From: Gymnogyps californianus | Taxonomy: Eukaryota > Chordata > Aves > Accipitriformes > Cathartidae | NCBI RefSeq assembly: GCF_018139145.2 | Contig: NC_059477.1 | Coordinates: 31,599,502-31,663,501 of the forward strand | Length of the DNA stretch: 64,000 nt | Direction of reading: 5' to 3' | Part shown: piece after piece, positions 25,571 to 38,100 of the stretch | How the letters are laid out: every line of letters begins with the position of its first letter | How positions within the stretch are numbered: the stretch's first letter is position 1 | Program-made: the position numbers and the translations under genes | Notes under the pieces: model-generated | The model's database searches: none | Told to the model about the DNA's origin: nothing | The model's input: only the letters and a program-made list of their open reading frames with translations

Positions 25571-28239
25571 CTGCTATGGTCAACTCCCTTTAACTGCTGC
25601 TTAATTAGTGCTTCTGAATGTGCTGGCTTTATTTTAAATATCTCCTACCCCGGGAGAGACAGTGAGCTAGCTTGTGCGTAAAATATGCTAGTATGCATTT
25701 CTGATTTGATGTCTATAATATCCTGCATGTTTTATGCTAGAGAGAAAGAAGAAAAACAGCTTCAGGATACTATCTATCTGCTTCCACCACACTGCTGAAA
25801 TGGCAGAGGATAAAGACATGCATGGGGAAGTCAGGAATTGATTCGCAAATATGTCCTATCTGTTCCAGTTCTGGTCGCATTAACAGCGAGGCTCCTGTGA
25901 GTTATCTCTGCTGGGTATGCTCAATGCCAGTTTAGGGAAAAGAAAACTATTCATCTCCAACTCCTAAAGAAGCTCCTACCTTACCAACATTGTTGTGACA
26001 CTGCTGAAAATGCCAGAGACACATCGGAGCTACAGAGTTTAGAGCTAAACTTGTTGATATGGAGAGAGGAGACAGACACCTCTCAAATCTGTACACTCAT
26101 CAGGTCTGTTTTTCCCTGATGGTTTTGATTCAGCCCATCTCAAAGATGCACTTTTGACCACTGCAGCATTTGAGCTCTGCTCTCCTCACAGCATGTGAGC
26201 TGTCTGACCCCAATGGCCCAGAGCTGATCGGGGTGACAAGTGACATCTGACAAAGAGCGACAAGAGAGAACATCTGCAGAGCTAAGATATGCCAAAGAGG
26301 ACCCTGGAACATGGAGCTGGGCCCTTACCTGGAATAGTAACACTTAGGTCCACAGATATTAACTGTTTGAATTTGATCATACTCTCAGTTCTTGAGGAAC
26401 AGATTGGGACCAAAGCCAAAAAAGGAACCTGTCTAAGGTATACGAAGAAAGTAGGAGCTGCCTTTAAGAAGGGATGTATTCAGTTGGTCTCCACAGTCTA
26501 GGCAAGTGTACAATGTGCTCCAGACTTCTTTATATGCTGGTTACACTAAAAAAAATACAGTTAATTTAGTCAAATGGGGAGGATCATTCATCTAGAGACA
26601 AGAATGCAGTCCATCCCTGAAGGCTAAAGAAAGAACTGCTTGCAGAGCCACTGCTTTCCAGGAAAGGAATTAGGGGGTCAGAGCAAACAAGGAACTCAAC
26701 ATGAGCTCCCAGTGCAATGGGACTGGCAAAGCCATACATCAACAACAAATGGAGAGCTGAAGCAGAAAGGTCGTTTAACTGGAGTTGAAATAGTATATAG
26801 CCTAACCCAGTTCATCTGCACTAAAACAGCAGGGAGCATTCACACCACCTAATGAGCAGCTGACCTAAGAGGGCAGTAACCCCAACACAGCTAGAGCCCA
26901 AAGACAATATGGGAACACAGATTTGACATTTACAAGCTGGAGAGAACATAGTGAAAATGGTGAAGACAGCTTTGTATTTTCCAAAATGTCTCAGGAGGGT
27001 GGAAGATGGGAAGCAGCAGTACCGTGGGAATGTCCTCTAGATTTCTGAGCAATACGAGAGAACATGCTTCTAACTTTGGCACTTGCAGATTTCTGTTTCC
27101 TCTGCTCCAGCAATTAACACAGGGGATATGCCTGACACACTGGATCACATGACAGGAAAAACCTCTGGAGCCGTTTGGGAAGCACACACCCGTGCTGGGG
27201 TGCAACGCTGCACTGACCCTGTGCTCCAGGCACAGTCCCTTGGTGAGCTGAAGGATCAACTGACAAGCTGCACCTTCAATAGGAGCTCACCGAACGGGAC
27301 AGAGGTCACAGCACTCCACAGCAAGTGGATGGCGGATGGCTCTCAGGGATTAAGGGAGCTCTCTGTAGATGCCCAGCCAGTATAGATGTGACCAGTACAG
27401 CCCACGCTCCCTACTGATCCAAGTATTTTCTCACACAGCACCTAAAATTTTTACATTTCCAACTTAGCAATGATTAAATACTTACATCTAAGCACCTGCT
27501 ATGAAGCAGAAAGAATATCACCTTTCCCTCATCCACAGAGCCATCTCTCTGTGGCCTGGAAAGCCCACAGTGATGCTGCAAAATAAAAAACTGCCAGCAC
27601 GGCTTGATGTAAGTGCGTGCAAATGCACCGAGGATACATACATTTTCCATGCAGGGGAGGGCAGGCTAAGCTACCGTTGCAGCATGTGCATACTAAGTGG
27701 AGGCTCTGCAGTCCTACTGAAGAGAATGCACGAGGTGTCTATTTGCACAAACACAATAGTCAGATTCAATTATTCTCTGTGGACGGCTCTGAAACAAAAT
27801 GCTAACACACTAAACAGTGTTTTAATGAGAGGGTCCCATCCCTGAAGACCTGGTAGTTCAATTTAAATAGCAAAAGAAACAGGGACAGTCTTGTCTGCAT
27901 AATTGGAAAATAAGCCGGCACACCTAAAATGTTCAGAATTGCAATATGGTTTCACTTGCCATGCAGTTTTCCATGTCTTTTTCCTTTGCTTGGCTTTGGT
28001 CTGTTGTCTGACAATACAAGAGGCGAAAAAGAAATTTCTGTTGGCAGCCCCCAACATACACCATATTCTAAAAATGTTCAGGGTTAATGAGGGGAAAGAA
28101 GGCTTTTCTAAAAAATGCCGTTTTCTCCACACATGTAACTCAGAAGACATGGGAGCTCCTTGAAGTTAGAGCAAGCTGAAAATTTAAAATGCAGCCCCGT
28201 GACCTAAGTGATGGTATCCACAATTAAATACTGCAACAT

Positions 28240-28350
28240 AGACAATCCAGGTTCAGTACTGGCTCTGCCACTGATACCTGCTCAGTCCCTCAGCCTCTAA
28301 GCCCCAGGTCATCATCTTGAAAATGGACTTCAAAAATTGAGTTCATAGTA
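28240..28350 (+). mobile_element. MIR-like relic
   Basis: AATCCAGGTTCAGTACTGGC, TCTGCCACTGATACCTGCTC, CCCTCAGCCTCTAAGCCCCA and ATCTTGAAAATGGACT follow the MIR head and core ('ggttcgaatcccggctctgccact...ctctgtgcctcagtttcctcatctgtaaaatgg'). Confidence 0.65.
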
Positions 28351-28964
28351 GGCCTTCAGCAACATGGTTTGTGCACGTGCTACAGCTAGTTCAAGAGGGT
28401 ACTGATAATTTACGGCAACTGTAACTGTACCACTCTGTGGATCTTGCTCTGGATTCAACTTTTTGCTAGACTAACAAGAATAACATGCTAGCTGAGACAG
28501 CCACTCCCCTGGTAGAGTAACCCAGCTGTAAATCTAGAAACCTGTCCCAGAGTCTTGGGTTTAGGATCCAACATTTCAGCTTGGACTCATCTTTAGTTTA
28601 AATCACCAAGGAAGAAAATTCAGCATTTGATTGAAATCACTGATGTACAGAGCTCTCCTTACTGATCAAAGAAAAGTGATTATCTGCTCTTTTTTGAGAA
28701 GGAAAATGACTGTTCCTAAAGAAGAGATCACAAACGCCAATGTGCATTTTCTATAGAATTCTGAATTATATTTCACAGTTCCAGATAAAAATTAATGACC
28801 TTTGCGGTGTGGAGAATGCTCCAACTGGGATCACTTTTTCTTTTATTTCTTATGCGTTACAGCACAGAGACAGAGTAAAATGTCTTCACAGATATAATTG
28901 TGTTATATCACGATACTAGACAGACACGGTGCTGAGACCAGACAGTAATTTACTCACTAAGGCT

Positions 28965-29035
28965 CTGATCCAGTTTCCATTGAAATCAATGTAAAGGTTT
29001 CCTCTGACTTGAATGGCTATTGACTGGATCAATCT
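28965..29035. repeat. Imperfect palindrome, sauropsid repeat relic
   Basis: The left arm GATCCAGTTTCCATTGAAAT at 28,967 is mirrored by the right arm GACTTGAATGGCTATTGACT followed by GGATC, ending at 29,030. This matches the block 'cctgatccaaagcccattgaagtcaatgggaa...ttcccattgacttcaatgggctttggatcagg'. The inverted symmetry is visible directly in the sequence. Confidence 0.65.
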
Positions 29036-29854
29036 TTTTGTCTTCATAGCTGGAACACGGCAATTTTCCCTTATTGTTCTGTGACCTTGCTTTCTCATTA
29101 AACTTCACTCAAGGGATTCATAAGATACAGAATACTGCATGTGGAAGATAACTTGAAAGATTTATTCTACCCAGTCATGTCTAAATAGAGTAGTGACAAG
29201 CAGGCGAACATACTTCTTTTCCTACCGTGCAGTCTGCTGGCCATCATGAGAATGTCAAGTTTTACTTTATGCAAGGCAAGATCTCACACATAATATCCAG
29301 ATCTCACTCCCTACAATGTCATGGAAATATGTGCAATGGGGTAAACTAAGGACGATTTGAACTGTAACATTGCTGGGGTTTGCTAACGTCGATTTGAATT
29401 GGACACTTACATGCATATAACAAAAGTTTGGCTGTTTGTGCTCTTTTATTGAACTCTGCCAGGTCATCCAGTCTCTTGCTCTTGCACACAACCACATCAT
29501 TGATCCCTTTCATAAACAACCATGATCACATTAAACACATTCTCCCTCTCAAAAGCTGTGACAGAAGCCTGCCCCTCACTTCTCTAGTGGCCAGAACATT
29601 ACAGTTTCCAGTCTGAACTTACAACCAATGTATACATATCTAATCCTGTGCCAGCCTAGTGCTTTCGCTTAAATAGTTCTTTTCCTTCCCTGGTATTAAC
29701 ACCGGTGATATATTTATGGACACTCATATCCCCTTTCCACCTCAGCTTTGCTGAGCTAAGCAAGCCAGGCTATTTTCGTTTCCTCCCTAATGATGGCTCT
29801 TCACTCTGTTCAGAATATTTTGCACCTCGCAGTACTTTAAAGTACTTGCAAAGG

Positions 29855-29985
29855 TTTAGACAAATTATTATATTTTACAGCCAGATTAGGCCATGATGAC
29901 CTCCTGAATTACCCTGGGTACAGAATACCACCTGTAATTCCTGCATTTTGGCCATAATTTCAGGTTGAACTAGGGCACATATAGG
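29855..29985 (-). mobile_element. CR1 LINE 3' end relic, minus strand
   Basis: Read on the plus strand, GCCATGATGACCTCCTGAAT, then GTACAGAATACCACCTGTAA, TTCCTGCATTTTGGCC and CAGGTTGAACTAGGGCA follow the reverse complement of the CR1 3' region ('tctgacctcctgtataacacaggccatagaa...aattcctgcattgagcccaataac...ggttgaactagagca'). Only the tail is present. Confidence 0.65.
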
Positions 29986-30744
29986 CAGCAGAGAAACAAA
30001 TCCATAATACTCTAATGCATCAAGCCCCAATTGTGCTCAGGTACCAAAATGATCAGAGACTCAGTAAAGGACGTACAGAGGGTAGAGCAGTAAAAACCAG
30101 AGGCCATGAAAAATGCTGCATTGTTTCAACAAATACATGTTCTATGACATGGTGAGCATCACAAAGTGCTTTCAAAGTTAAAGTACAAACTTGTTATTCG
30201 TCCAACATTTATACCAATATCAAGATTTTCTTTACAAGGAAGAGTCCTAGAAACAGTTCCACTTGTTTTTATTTCTGTGCAAATATTTAAAAATCACTCC
30301 AGGAGTGCAGAGGGAAGACAATAAAGAAGAAAACACAGAGCTGGAAAGGGAAATTGATTAAAGATAAAAGCAAAACTAGCTCTGAGTTTTTGGTCCAGAG
30401 CAAAATATTTTGTGAACAGTAACGTAACGTAGCAGTAGGTCTTCACATAGCAGAGTATGTTCATCAGCTTGGCCAGTAGATCTTCAGCTGGTGCCGGTCA
30501 GCAGCATGCAGAAATGTTCCATCAGGATCCAAGACAGCCTCAGACTGACCCTTTCAAAAAGAGCTGAGGCATCCCTGGGAGGCTCACGCTCCTTTATTCT
30601 AATGACTCCAGTCATCTGGCCCTAAGGCTCACTCCTACTGCAAAGTGCCTTCTTCAATTCATGATTGCTTTGAAGCAAGTGGAAGTATTTGCAGATGAGG
30701 TACTAATTTTGTATGAGCAAACACAGCACAACCTGTGGCTTAGC

Positions 30745-30875
30745 TTTAAGAGGTCCTGAGCACCCACAGCTTCCACTAGCTTCCTCTGAAGCTCAAAGTC
30801 TTCAAAAGCAGAGCTGGCATGCCCTCAGGGCCTGATTTTTCCCCAGCCCCAGAAGCACTGAAAACTAAAGCATAA
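30745..30875. repeat. Palindromic repeat relic ('gctgagcaccc' type)
   Basis: GAGGTCCTGAGCACCCACAG, CTTCCACTAGCTTCCTCTGA and, after an unrelated stretch, GGGCCTGATTTTTCCCC match 'gaggtgctgagcacccacagctcccattgacttcagtggg...gggcctgattttcc'. The first arm is best kept. Confidence 0.55.
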
Positions 30876-31104
30876 GGGTTATCAAAAGAGTGTGTGAAAA
30901 TGTACTAGATTGTATAGTGTACATTAAATTAATACTAAATGTGTATCTATCTAGTGCTCCCTACAGCCGGTCTGCCAGTGAGACACCAACCAGGACAGCT
31001 CTACAATTGCAAAAGCAGATGGGCTGTGATATTTTCATTACAAAGACCCAGACAAGGTCTTATGGCTCACAGGTCCATGAACATATGCTTCCCCAGGACT
31101 GATG

Positions 31105-31180
31105 CTTTATGAGCTAAAAAAGGCAATGCACTAGATAAACCTGTGAAGGTGTTCTAGTCTAAAAAAGAGGATCTGTGAAC
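31105..31180 (+). mobile_element. Possible CR1 3' end fragment
   Basis: AATGCACTAGATAAACCTGT followed by GAAGGTGTTCTAGTCTAAAA resembles the CR1 end 'ggactagatgatctgtgaaggtcccttccagtctaa'. Only about 70 bases can be aligned by eye, so the call is tentative. Confidence 0.45.
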
Positions 31181-32914
31181 ACTGGGATTTTTCCATCACT
31201 GGCCATGTAAACACTCCTGCAATAAGGAACACGAGTATTGTTAAGTCTGAATCTACAGCTTTCCTGTGATGCCTGGATTTAATTTCCAGATAGCCTGCAC
31301 TTTACAAGAACATCATTTTTTTCCAGTTTTCTTTGGCTCTATTTTCCAGGCCTTTGTATTTTGATACAGAGGAGAGAAAGCAGTCTATAAAGTGTTTTAG
31401 AAACAGTATATCCTATGGATTTAGCGTAAGACTTATCTTAAAGATACAAACTGAACCATCACTTCTACCTCTGCACCTCCATAGGCTTTTGCAAATATTG
31501 TGGCCGTCATCCTATCATCATTTCTGAAAACAATGGTGCTTTAAGATCTGGCCATCCCTTCTTGCTATCAGCTTAATTAAAAGCTTCATTAAATGAACTG
31601 TTTCACTTTGTACTGAAACAAATTAGGAATACTTACATGATCAGTCAGCTGAGCAGCAGATAATGAACAGCTGAGAGACAGTAACAACCTAAATCAGTAC
31701 AGCTGTTTAAAAGGCATGGGCATGACTATCTTTCAAAATTTGCCATATCCTTGTGAAATAGATAAATATTCTAACAGATACACCCCTCTCACACCTAGAT
31801 TTCCTAGTTACCCTTGTGTGGTCTGCTGTAGCCATATGGGATCCAGGACAGACCTGAGGGCAGAAATCAGTCTCCCCTTACTGCACCCACTTCTCAGCTG
31901 GTCTCACCCCCGGGTGTTGGCAGTAGCACCAGGCAGGTTTTTATCTGAACTCCCTCCAGCAAGTTCCTCTTGACAAACACTGCGAATGCATTTTTGTCTA
32001 CAAACAGCTGTGAGGCTGATTTTATTGTTGTCCATAAAGCAACGGAATTTGCAAAAAAAACTTAGGCAAAGAAATATCACAGAGGAAGTCCTAGCAGTTT
32101 CATGAATGCTCATGTAAATATGCTTTGGCATGAGCGTCTGCGCAACTGACTCATTCAAGCGCCCCCTTGTTTACTGAACACTTCTGCCATTCACTCAGAC
32201 TGTCGACAGACTCACATGTGACTTGTCTACACCACACCATTGGCCACCAACAGACAATAGCCATGCAAAACCGCAATGAATTACTCTCAAGCAACTCTAA
32301 AACAGAAATTTATCTGCATAAGAGCCTATGTGAACACTTACTTTAAGTAACAAACAAATTTATCAAGACTGAAATCCTTGGGTGAAGACAAAAACAGAGC
32401 TATATTTGCTGAAAGTAGTTGCTGTGATTTAGATAAGGGATACGGAACCACAAAGAAGCTACCTGTTCAGCACAAGCCACTGATTTAGGGACACAGTGGC
32501 CTAAGCAATGCATTATATTTCCTAAAAGGGTCATCTCGCCCCGACTACCAAAGCAGGCAATATGAGCTGACATCACACATAAGAACAAATTCTCTGTATG
32601 TAAGTACAGATGCATATGATAATCTTTAACACAAATCCACCCCAGAGACACAGGTGAATAGGCAAGCATCTTAAACAAACTCCCACTTATTTCTAATCCA
32701 GGAAATCAGACTAAAATTCCTCAATGGGGTTTGGGTTTTCTATTTGTTTTGTTTTGTTTTACAGAGGAAGAAAATCCGTGCTCCCAGAATGAGGAGATGC
32801 TGTATGCCAAATGTCAGCATGGAGCACATTTTTACAGCCAGCTTCTAAACCCATGAATAAAGAAAAGGGCTTAGCAGAAATACTGACAGAAGTTTAACCA
32901 CAGTGGGCTAAAGT

Positions 32915-33005
32915 TAGCCTTGTGTAGGTGCAGGCAACTCCACTGATCTTAATGGACTTACACCAAGGCTAGAGTTGGTCCAATGCCTCTAGTTGGCACA
33001 GCTAA
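32915..33005. repeat. Palindromic repeat relic ('ttacacca' type)
   Basis: GCCTTGTGTAGGTGCAGGCA, ACTCCACTGATCTTAATGGA and CTTACACCAAGGCTAGAGTT form the inverted arrangement 'cttggtgtaag...actccattgacttcaatggagttacacca...'. The core is at about 32,936-32,965. Confidence 0.55.
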
Positions 33006-33554
33006 AATCTGCAGGCATGATATGGAAAGACCGCAACCTGGAGGGACTGGATGCTTCCCCCTGAACCTGTTGGGATTCGTGTTCATCAGAATGGATTGCA
33101 TCAGTTCCTTCATGAATGAGCACCTGCAGATTCACCCATGATCAGCTCTAAAGAAACTTGATGTCAGCTTTTCATGGGGCAGTGATTATGGATTACAGTG
33201 CTCCCAGTAAACTGTAAAGCTTGAGGGATGACAATGTGCCCCTCACTGGCAGAAGCCTCCGTCAGGCCTCCTTTTGCACACAACGCTGTGCTTTGGGTTT
33301 TTTTTAAGAGAAAGACCACACAGGGATTTTGACAGCCTGTAAATGGAAAGCTGTAGCTGGTTTCGAAACGTGATGAATCTGATCCTGAGGGCCTTAGCTT
33401 CAGCAGGGAATGAATGATCAAGCTCAGGGAAAACAATGGTGCATTATCAAATTAATTTCACAGCGCAGATCACGTGAGATTCCCCAGAGTCCCTCCAATA
33501 CCAAAACACAATCCGATTGTGTAGATCAGCAGCACAACTGCTGTCATCAAGGGT

Positions 33555-33630
33555 AAATTAACTGGCCAGACTCATCCTCTGGTGTAACCTCACTTGAATC
33601 ACTGAGTAGGTCAGTGGGATCTTGCAATAG
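33555..33630. repeat. Palindromic repeat relic ('ggtgtaac' type)
   Basis: GGCCAGACTCATCCTCTGGT, GTAACCTCACTTGAATCACT and GGTCAGTGGGATCT resemble 'ggccagattcatccctggtgtaactccattgacttcagtgg'. The second arm is mostly lost. Confidence 0.45.
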
Positions 33631-33724
33631 ACAATTTTAATGTGGAATTTGACCGGCTTCAGGTTTTGCCAATACATGGAATTTCCAATCTATGTCTAGA
33701 TTAGTAGATTCAGTAATAGTGCAT

Positions 33725-33830
33725 GAAATCCTGCTCCAGTGAGGAGCTCCACATAGGCATAAATTTTGTCCATGTGGAGTCCCACTGCTTTGAAGTAAAT
33801 TGTACTTGCTCCAATTTCATTAATGGAATC
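33725..33830. repeat. Palindromic repeat relic ('gtggagtccc' type)
   Basis: GAAATCCTGCTCCAGTGAGG, AGCTCCACATAGGCATAAAT and CCATGTGGAGTCCCACTGCT with TTGAAGT resemble 'gaaatcctgcccc...gtggagtcccattgacttcaatgggactccacatgg'. It is separated by about 95 bases from the copy at 33.56 kb. Confidence 0.5.
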
Positions 33831-34404
33831 ATAGTGGGTCGCAGCAGGTGACCTTCGAATCCTACACACACAGGGAAGCATAAATACCCATACGCAGCCT
33901 GACATAGACTGCATCTGTATCATAAGCAAATTGAAAGTGATTTAGGCTATAGTCCTGCAAAGAATTCTGCATGGGCACATCTAGAAATGTATCTTTTGAA
34001 ACATTTGTTGAAAAGCTGTCCTGAGCAAAGCAGCTTTATCATAGCAAATGCTGAGTACCTTGAAGTGTGCACACACTGAAATAGTTCAGCACAGCACAAG
34101 ATCTTGCAACACTGTGGAAAACAACATGACGGATACGTTAGGGATTTAACTAAAGACATTCAGAGTTAAAGGTATGGTCTGCTACCATGAGCTGAAAGAT
34201 GAAAACTTTCAGACTGCAACTTCTGTAGCCTCATTACAGCCTAAGTCCCTGCAGATGAGGCAGACGCTCAGCAAGAGCTGCACAAGCAACTTGCAGACCG
34301 AGTTCTACATTTCACACGCTTTTAATTCATTGGCATGTTCTAATGAAAGGTGATGCTGATTCAAGGTTCAAAAAAATTGGTGATATAGAAAAGAACAGTG
34401 ATAT

Positions 34405-35045
34405 CATACATGACATAAGAGGTGTGGAGCAAGAAGTTTAATAATGCAAAGGGCAAGATCATGTATTTAAAAAACAGCAAGAATATTGTGGATGTCACTG
34501 GCTAGAAAGAGGAAGATAAAGACCTGGGTTTATAACTGCATTCACGAGCACCTGAGCCATTAACAGGGCGTAGTTGTTAAAAAGACAAACGAAACCACAT
34601 CATTGTATTAAAACACTTTTTTCGAGCAGAGGTAGGAAAGCATTAATGGAGCTGTACAGTACGGTTCTATCCTGTACCCAAAGAAGAGGAATTCAGACTT
34701 GAGTAGGTCCAGAGAAAAGCTACTCATGCTATCAGACACTTTATGAATCTCATGAGCTTAGACTGTTTAGCCTAATAAAACAAAAGCTGAGAGGGGAGAT
34801 GATTACTGACTATAAATATATCAGGTATAAAAGAGCTATTTAGGTTAAAAGAAAGTGTTCATACAAGAAAACAAATGATATAAGCTATCTCTGAATAGAA
34901 TTAGCATACACCTTAGAAAATATTTCTGACTATCAGAGGACTGAGCTTCTCTAACAGTTTTCCAGTGAGAATAGTGGGGACAAGACACCTACGTGCCTAA
35001 AAAATGGGTCTTGCTAGGTGTATTAAGGACCGCACAACACACCAT
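34405..35045 (+). mobile_element. CR1 LINE relic, longest copy in the window
   Basis: The sequence follows the 3' part of sauropsid CR1 over about 640 bases. Recognisable blocks in order are GCAAAGGGCAAGATCATGTA at 34,446, GACCTGGGTTTATAAC near 34,523, GACTGTTTAGCCTAATAAAA at 34,761, a block reading GGGGAGATGATTACTGACTATAAATATATC shortly after it (given in two parts: GGGGAGATGATTACTG, then ACTATAAATATATC), and CTATCAGAGGACTGAGCTTC at 34,930. In intact CR1 these lie in the end of the reverse-transcriptase ORF and the 3' region. Here the reading frame is destroyed by stops and indels, so it is a dead fossil. The left limit is uncertain. Confidence 0.8.
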
Positions 35046-35104
35046 CTTTCAAGAGCAGGGAGCAGAGTCAATAGCCTGGAGATATCATCCCAGTCTTGCA
35101 TCTC

Positions 35105-35185
35105 TGTGAGGTACTTGAGACTCCATAGCCCTGGTGAGGAACCAGGGTCTCACTGTGCTCGACACTATACATGGGCTTATCACAA
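35105..35185 (+). repeat. Fragment of a sauropsid SINE-like repeat
   Basis: GACTCCATAGCCCTGGTGAG, then GAACCAGGGTCTCACTGTGC and TCGACACTATACATGG resemble the widespread block '...ggccccagtcatggaccaggaccccattgtgctaggcgctgtacaaac' seen in bird and turtle DNA. I cannot give a family name. A weaker match, CCCCAATTGTGCTCAGG, is near 30,027. Confidence 0.45.
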
Positions 35186-35189
35186 AATG

Positions 35190-38100
35190 ATGGACTCTTA
35201 CTATACCGTAGTTTTTCTATGTCTTCTCTTACCTGATAGATTCAAAGGGCATCTTACTTAAAAATTAATAAAATAATCTGGCCAAAATTTAAGTCAGGAC
35301 CACAACATTTGAGGAGAGGATTGGAGGGGAGTAACAGCTGAGGAAGAAAAGACTTCAAAAACAGGCGTGTTAATACGGGGCAAATAAAAACGTACAACAA
35401 CTACAGTCTAAGCAATAGCTGTGCCTAGACAATAAAAAACCAACAGTAAACCTTGTGGTAGCCTGTTACCACTTGTCAGATGAACATAAAAATTGACTCT
35501 GTGAGTGCTCCTAGCCCATTGCAAATGAGAAGTGAAGCATGTTAACCTAAATAAAACAACCTCCAGCAAGATCTTGGAGATGAGCAACTGGAGTGATAAC
35601 ATCTTACTCCAGCTCAACTCCAACTACAACAGCATATTTGATGGCAGCCTCCACTGCATAGAGAATCAGCCACCAAAGAGTAACTCATTACGCTGTGGTC
35701 CCATGATGTAAGTAGTCACATCAGCATACTGCAGGCAGCTGCAGCAATAAGCCTTCCCCGACACTTATAAATTCTATATGGTATATGTATTTGGGGGTGT
35801 AATGCATAATTTGCGTGACATTTAGAAAGCTCTAATTACTTTTGTGATCGATGCTCTAAAACTACTGAGTGAAGTTAAGATTTTTTTTAAATTGTTAAAT
35901 TACATTTGTGAATTAACACGAGCAGGGCTGAGTAATCACCATTTCATGTTCATGTATAGTTCATTCAGTTCAATTAAGTTCTGCTGTATAATGAAGAGGA
36001 GAAAATAGCCAGACAAAATGCTATTGCAAGAATCTGGGTGACAACTAATACAGTTTACAGAAGAGTAAGAAAAATGGTAGATTTTCTTTAAACCTTTTAA
36101 AGAAAATAAGTCTGAGATTTATTGAGGAGGCAAGATATGTACTATTACTGGTAGAATTATCTCACGCTCAGAGTGATGAAGTATTTTGTGCACTATCCTT
36201 AGGAGACATTCCACCCTATCCAGCAATACAGTCATGTCTGGAGTGGAAAACAATACCTGTTTAACAGCATATCATACAGATGCACAAATATTTTAGGAGA
36301 GAAGATAAGGAATACTATAACCCATTGAAATGCTATGGAGAATTACATGCAGACACAAGTAGAGGATATCTTGAACATTCCTTGTATAGGGAACATCTGG
36401 AACTCTTCCTCCTGGAGAGGAGGCTAAATATTCCTTGTATCTTGTATGGGTTTTACCTTACCACCTACCGCTATGGTAGGAGAGAATCAGTGAAAAAATA
36501 ATAATACCATTGGCATCAAGGATTAAAAGGGGTCAATTGAATTTTTAGGGCAAAAAATATATATTATTTTTTGCTGTGCCTTACTGGCTGGTTGGTGAGC
36601 TTACTTGTTACCAGTCTGAGGAGGGTAATTTAGAAGAGAGGAGTTGGTTGATAGGCTAAAAGTGAATATGGATCCATATTCTCCAAACTCATCAATCCTA
36701 ATTCTTTGTACGGAGAAATTTCTCCACAGACCCTCTCTCTTAGTGTAAAAGCTCAGGAAAATCAATCAATATATTACTTTTTTTATTTGCCACACCCCCA
36801 CCCCCCCCCAGCTGTGGCTGCCTCGGTCCCCTTGGTGACGTTGCTTAGTGACTACTCACACACAAGCCCAACACACCTTTCTCTGGAGATTTATTCTCCT
36901 CTGTAACTCACCATGGCAGCAAGAATATAAATTGCTCCAATTTGCAATCTGTCCAAGACTCAGGGTCTCAAAAGCAAAGAGCACCGAGGTATGAAACAGA
37001 TGGATACTGACCATGATAAGACAGTTCAGGTATCAGAATTACTTCTTACCTTAAAGATAATGACTCCAGCAACATCCTACCCTTTGGCAGAGGAACTCAG
37101 CACATGAATCATGATTATCAACCTCAATTCTGCGCTGAAGATCTGGTCGTATCTGACTCTTCTCAACTTGTGAGAACCCAGACAATCACGCCCCAGGTTG
37201 AGATCTGCAGAATGCTAGTCACGTCCTCTTTAAGCCATGACATAACAAGCAATGCTTTTCCACGCCATCAGCAGAGGTGCTGTTACCATGAATTCCTAGT
37301 GCCAGTGGTTTCTCTGTACACATGCTGACAGATGCAACTACTGTTGATCTATCAGTTTGATCTATCAGTGAGCTCTTCACCTTCAAGAAGTCCACATGAG
37401 AAAGACAAAACCTTTTACACATCCATCTCTCTCAATTTGCCAGGCACTCCAAGAGGAAGAGGACGAAGCAATGCTAACTGACTGGAGAGCAGATGAACAC
37501 TGTAACATTGTGCTGCACAGGCAGCACAGTCAATTCCTGCAGCAGACACTCATTTGATCAAAAGTGGTTCTGATGGCAATTTACTTTTCTTGATCCCACA
37601 GAAAAAGAGTTTTAGTCTCTGTTTTAAACTTGACTTCTACTTGCTGCCCTCAGGAAAATCAAGGCCAGATAAATGATTTTCAAAGACAGGACAGTTTCTT
37701 TTTTTCAGATTCAGAAAATGATTTTGTCTTGATGAATAATACAGGCTTTATTCATTTAACTTAACTCAGAGCTACAAAGCACCTCTGCTCTCTCCAGGTA
37801 ACCAAGGACACATGCATTTTTAACACACCTGTCTCAAAATGAGTTTGCAGGGCAGGCAGTCAAAAAATCCATCCTGTAACTTGGATAATGAGATATGGAG
37901 CCATTCGAAACCACTCAACATGCAGCTCCGTGCTGCCACTTCTGCAGTTCATTTTATTAAGGACGGCTACACTGTAAAGCATTTCTCTTGGCGGGGGGCG
38001 GGGGGGGGAAGTTATGCAAAACCAGTATTTTTAGATGCATCACGTACTTCCAGAGCTCCACAGAAACCTGAGACTTCTCCAGAAAGCATAGAGAAACATC

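Larger units (their letters stand above)
23445..29850. other. Unique non-coding stretch between CR1 copies
   Basis: Apart from the two MIR relics, the palindrome at 28.97 kb and the T-rich tract at 23.83 kb, nothing is recognised. Positions 23,390-23,720 are strongly AT-rich. Confidence 0.5.

Noticed and set aside
28500..28560. Stretch resembling a MIR 5' part
   Set aside because: Only a few short words fit (CCCAG, TTGGGTTTAGGATCC) and the order of blocks is wrong.
30135..30240. Possible minus-strand MIR tail (CACAAAGTGCTTTCAAAG)
   Set aside because: A single 18-base word fits. The expected next blocks are absent.
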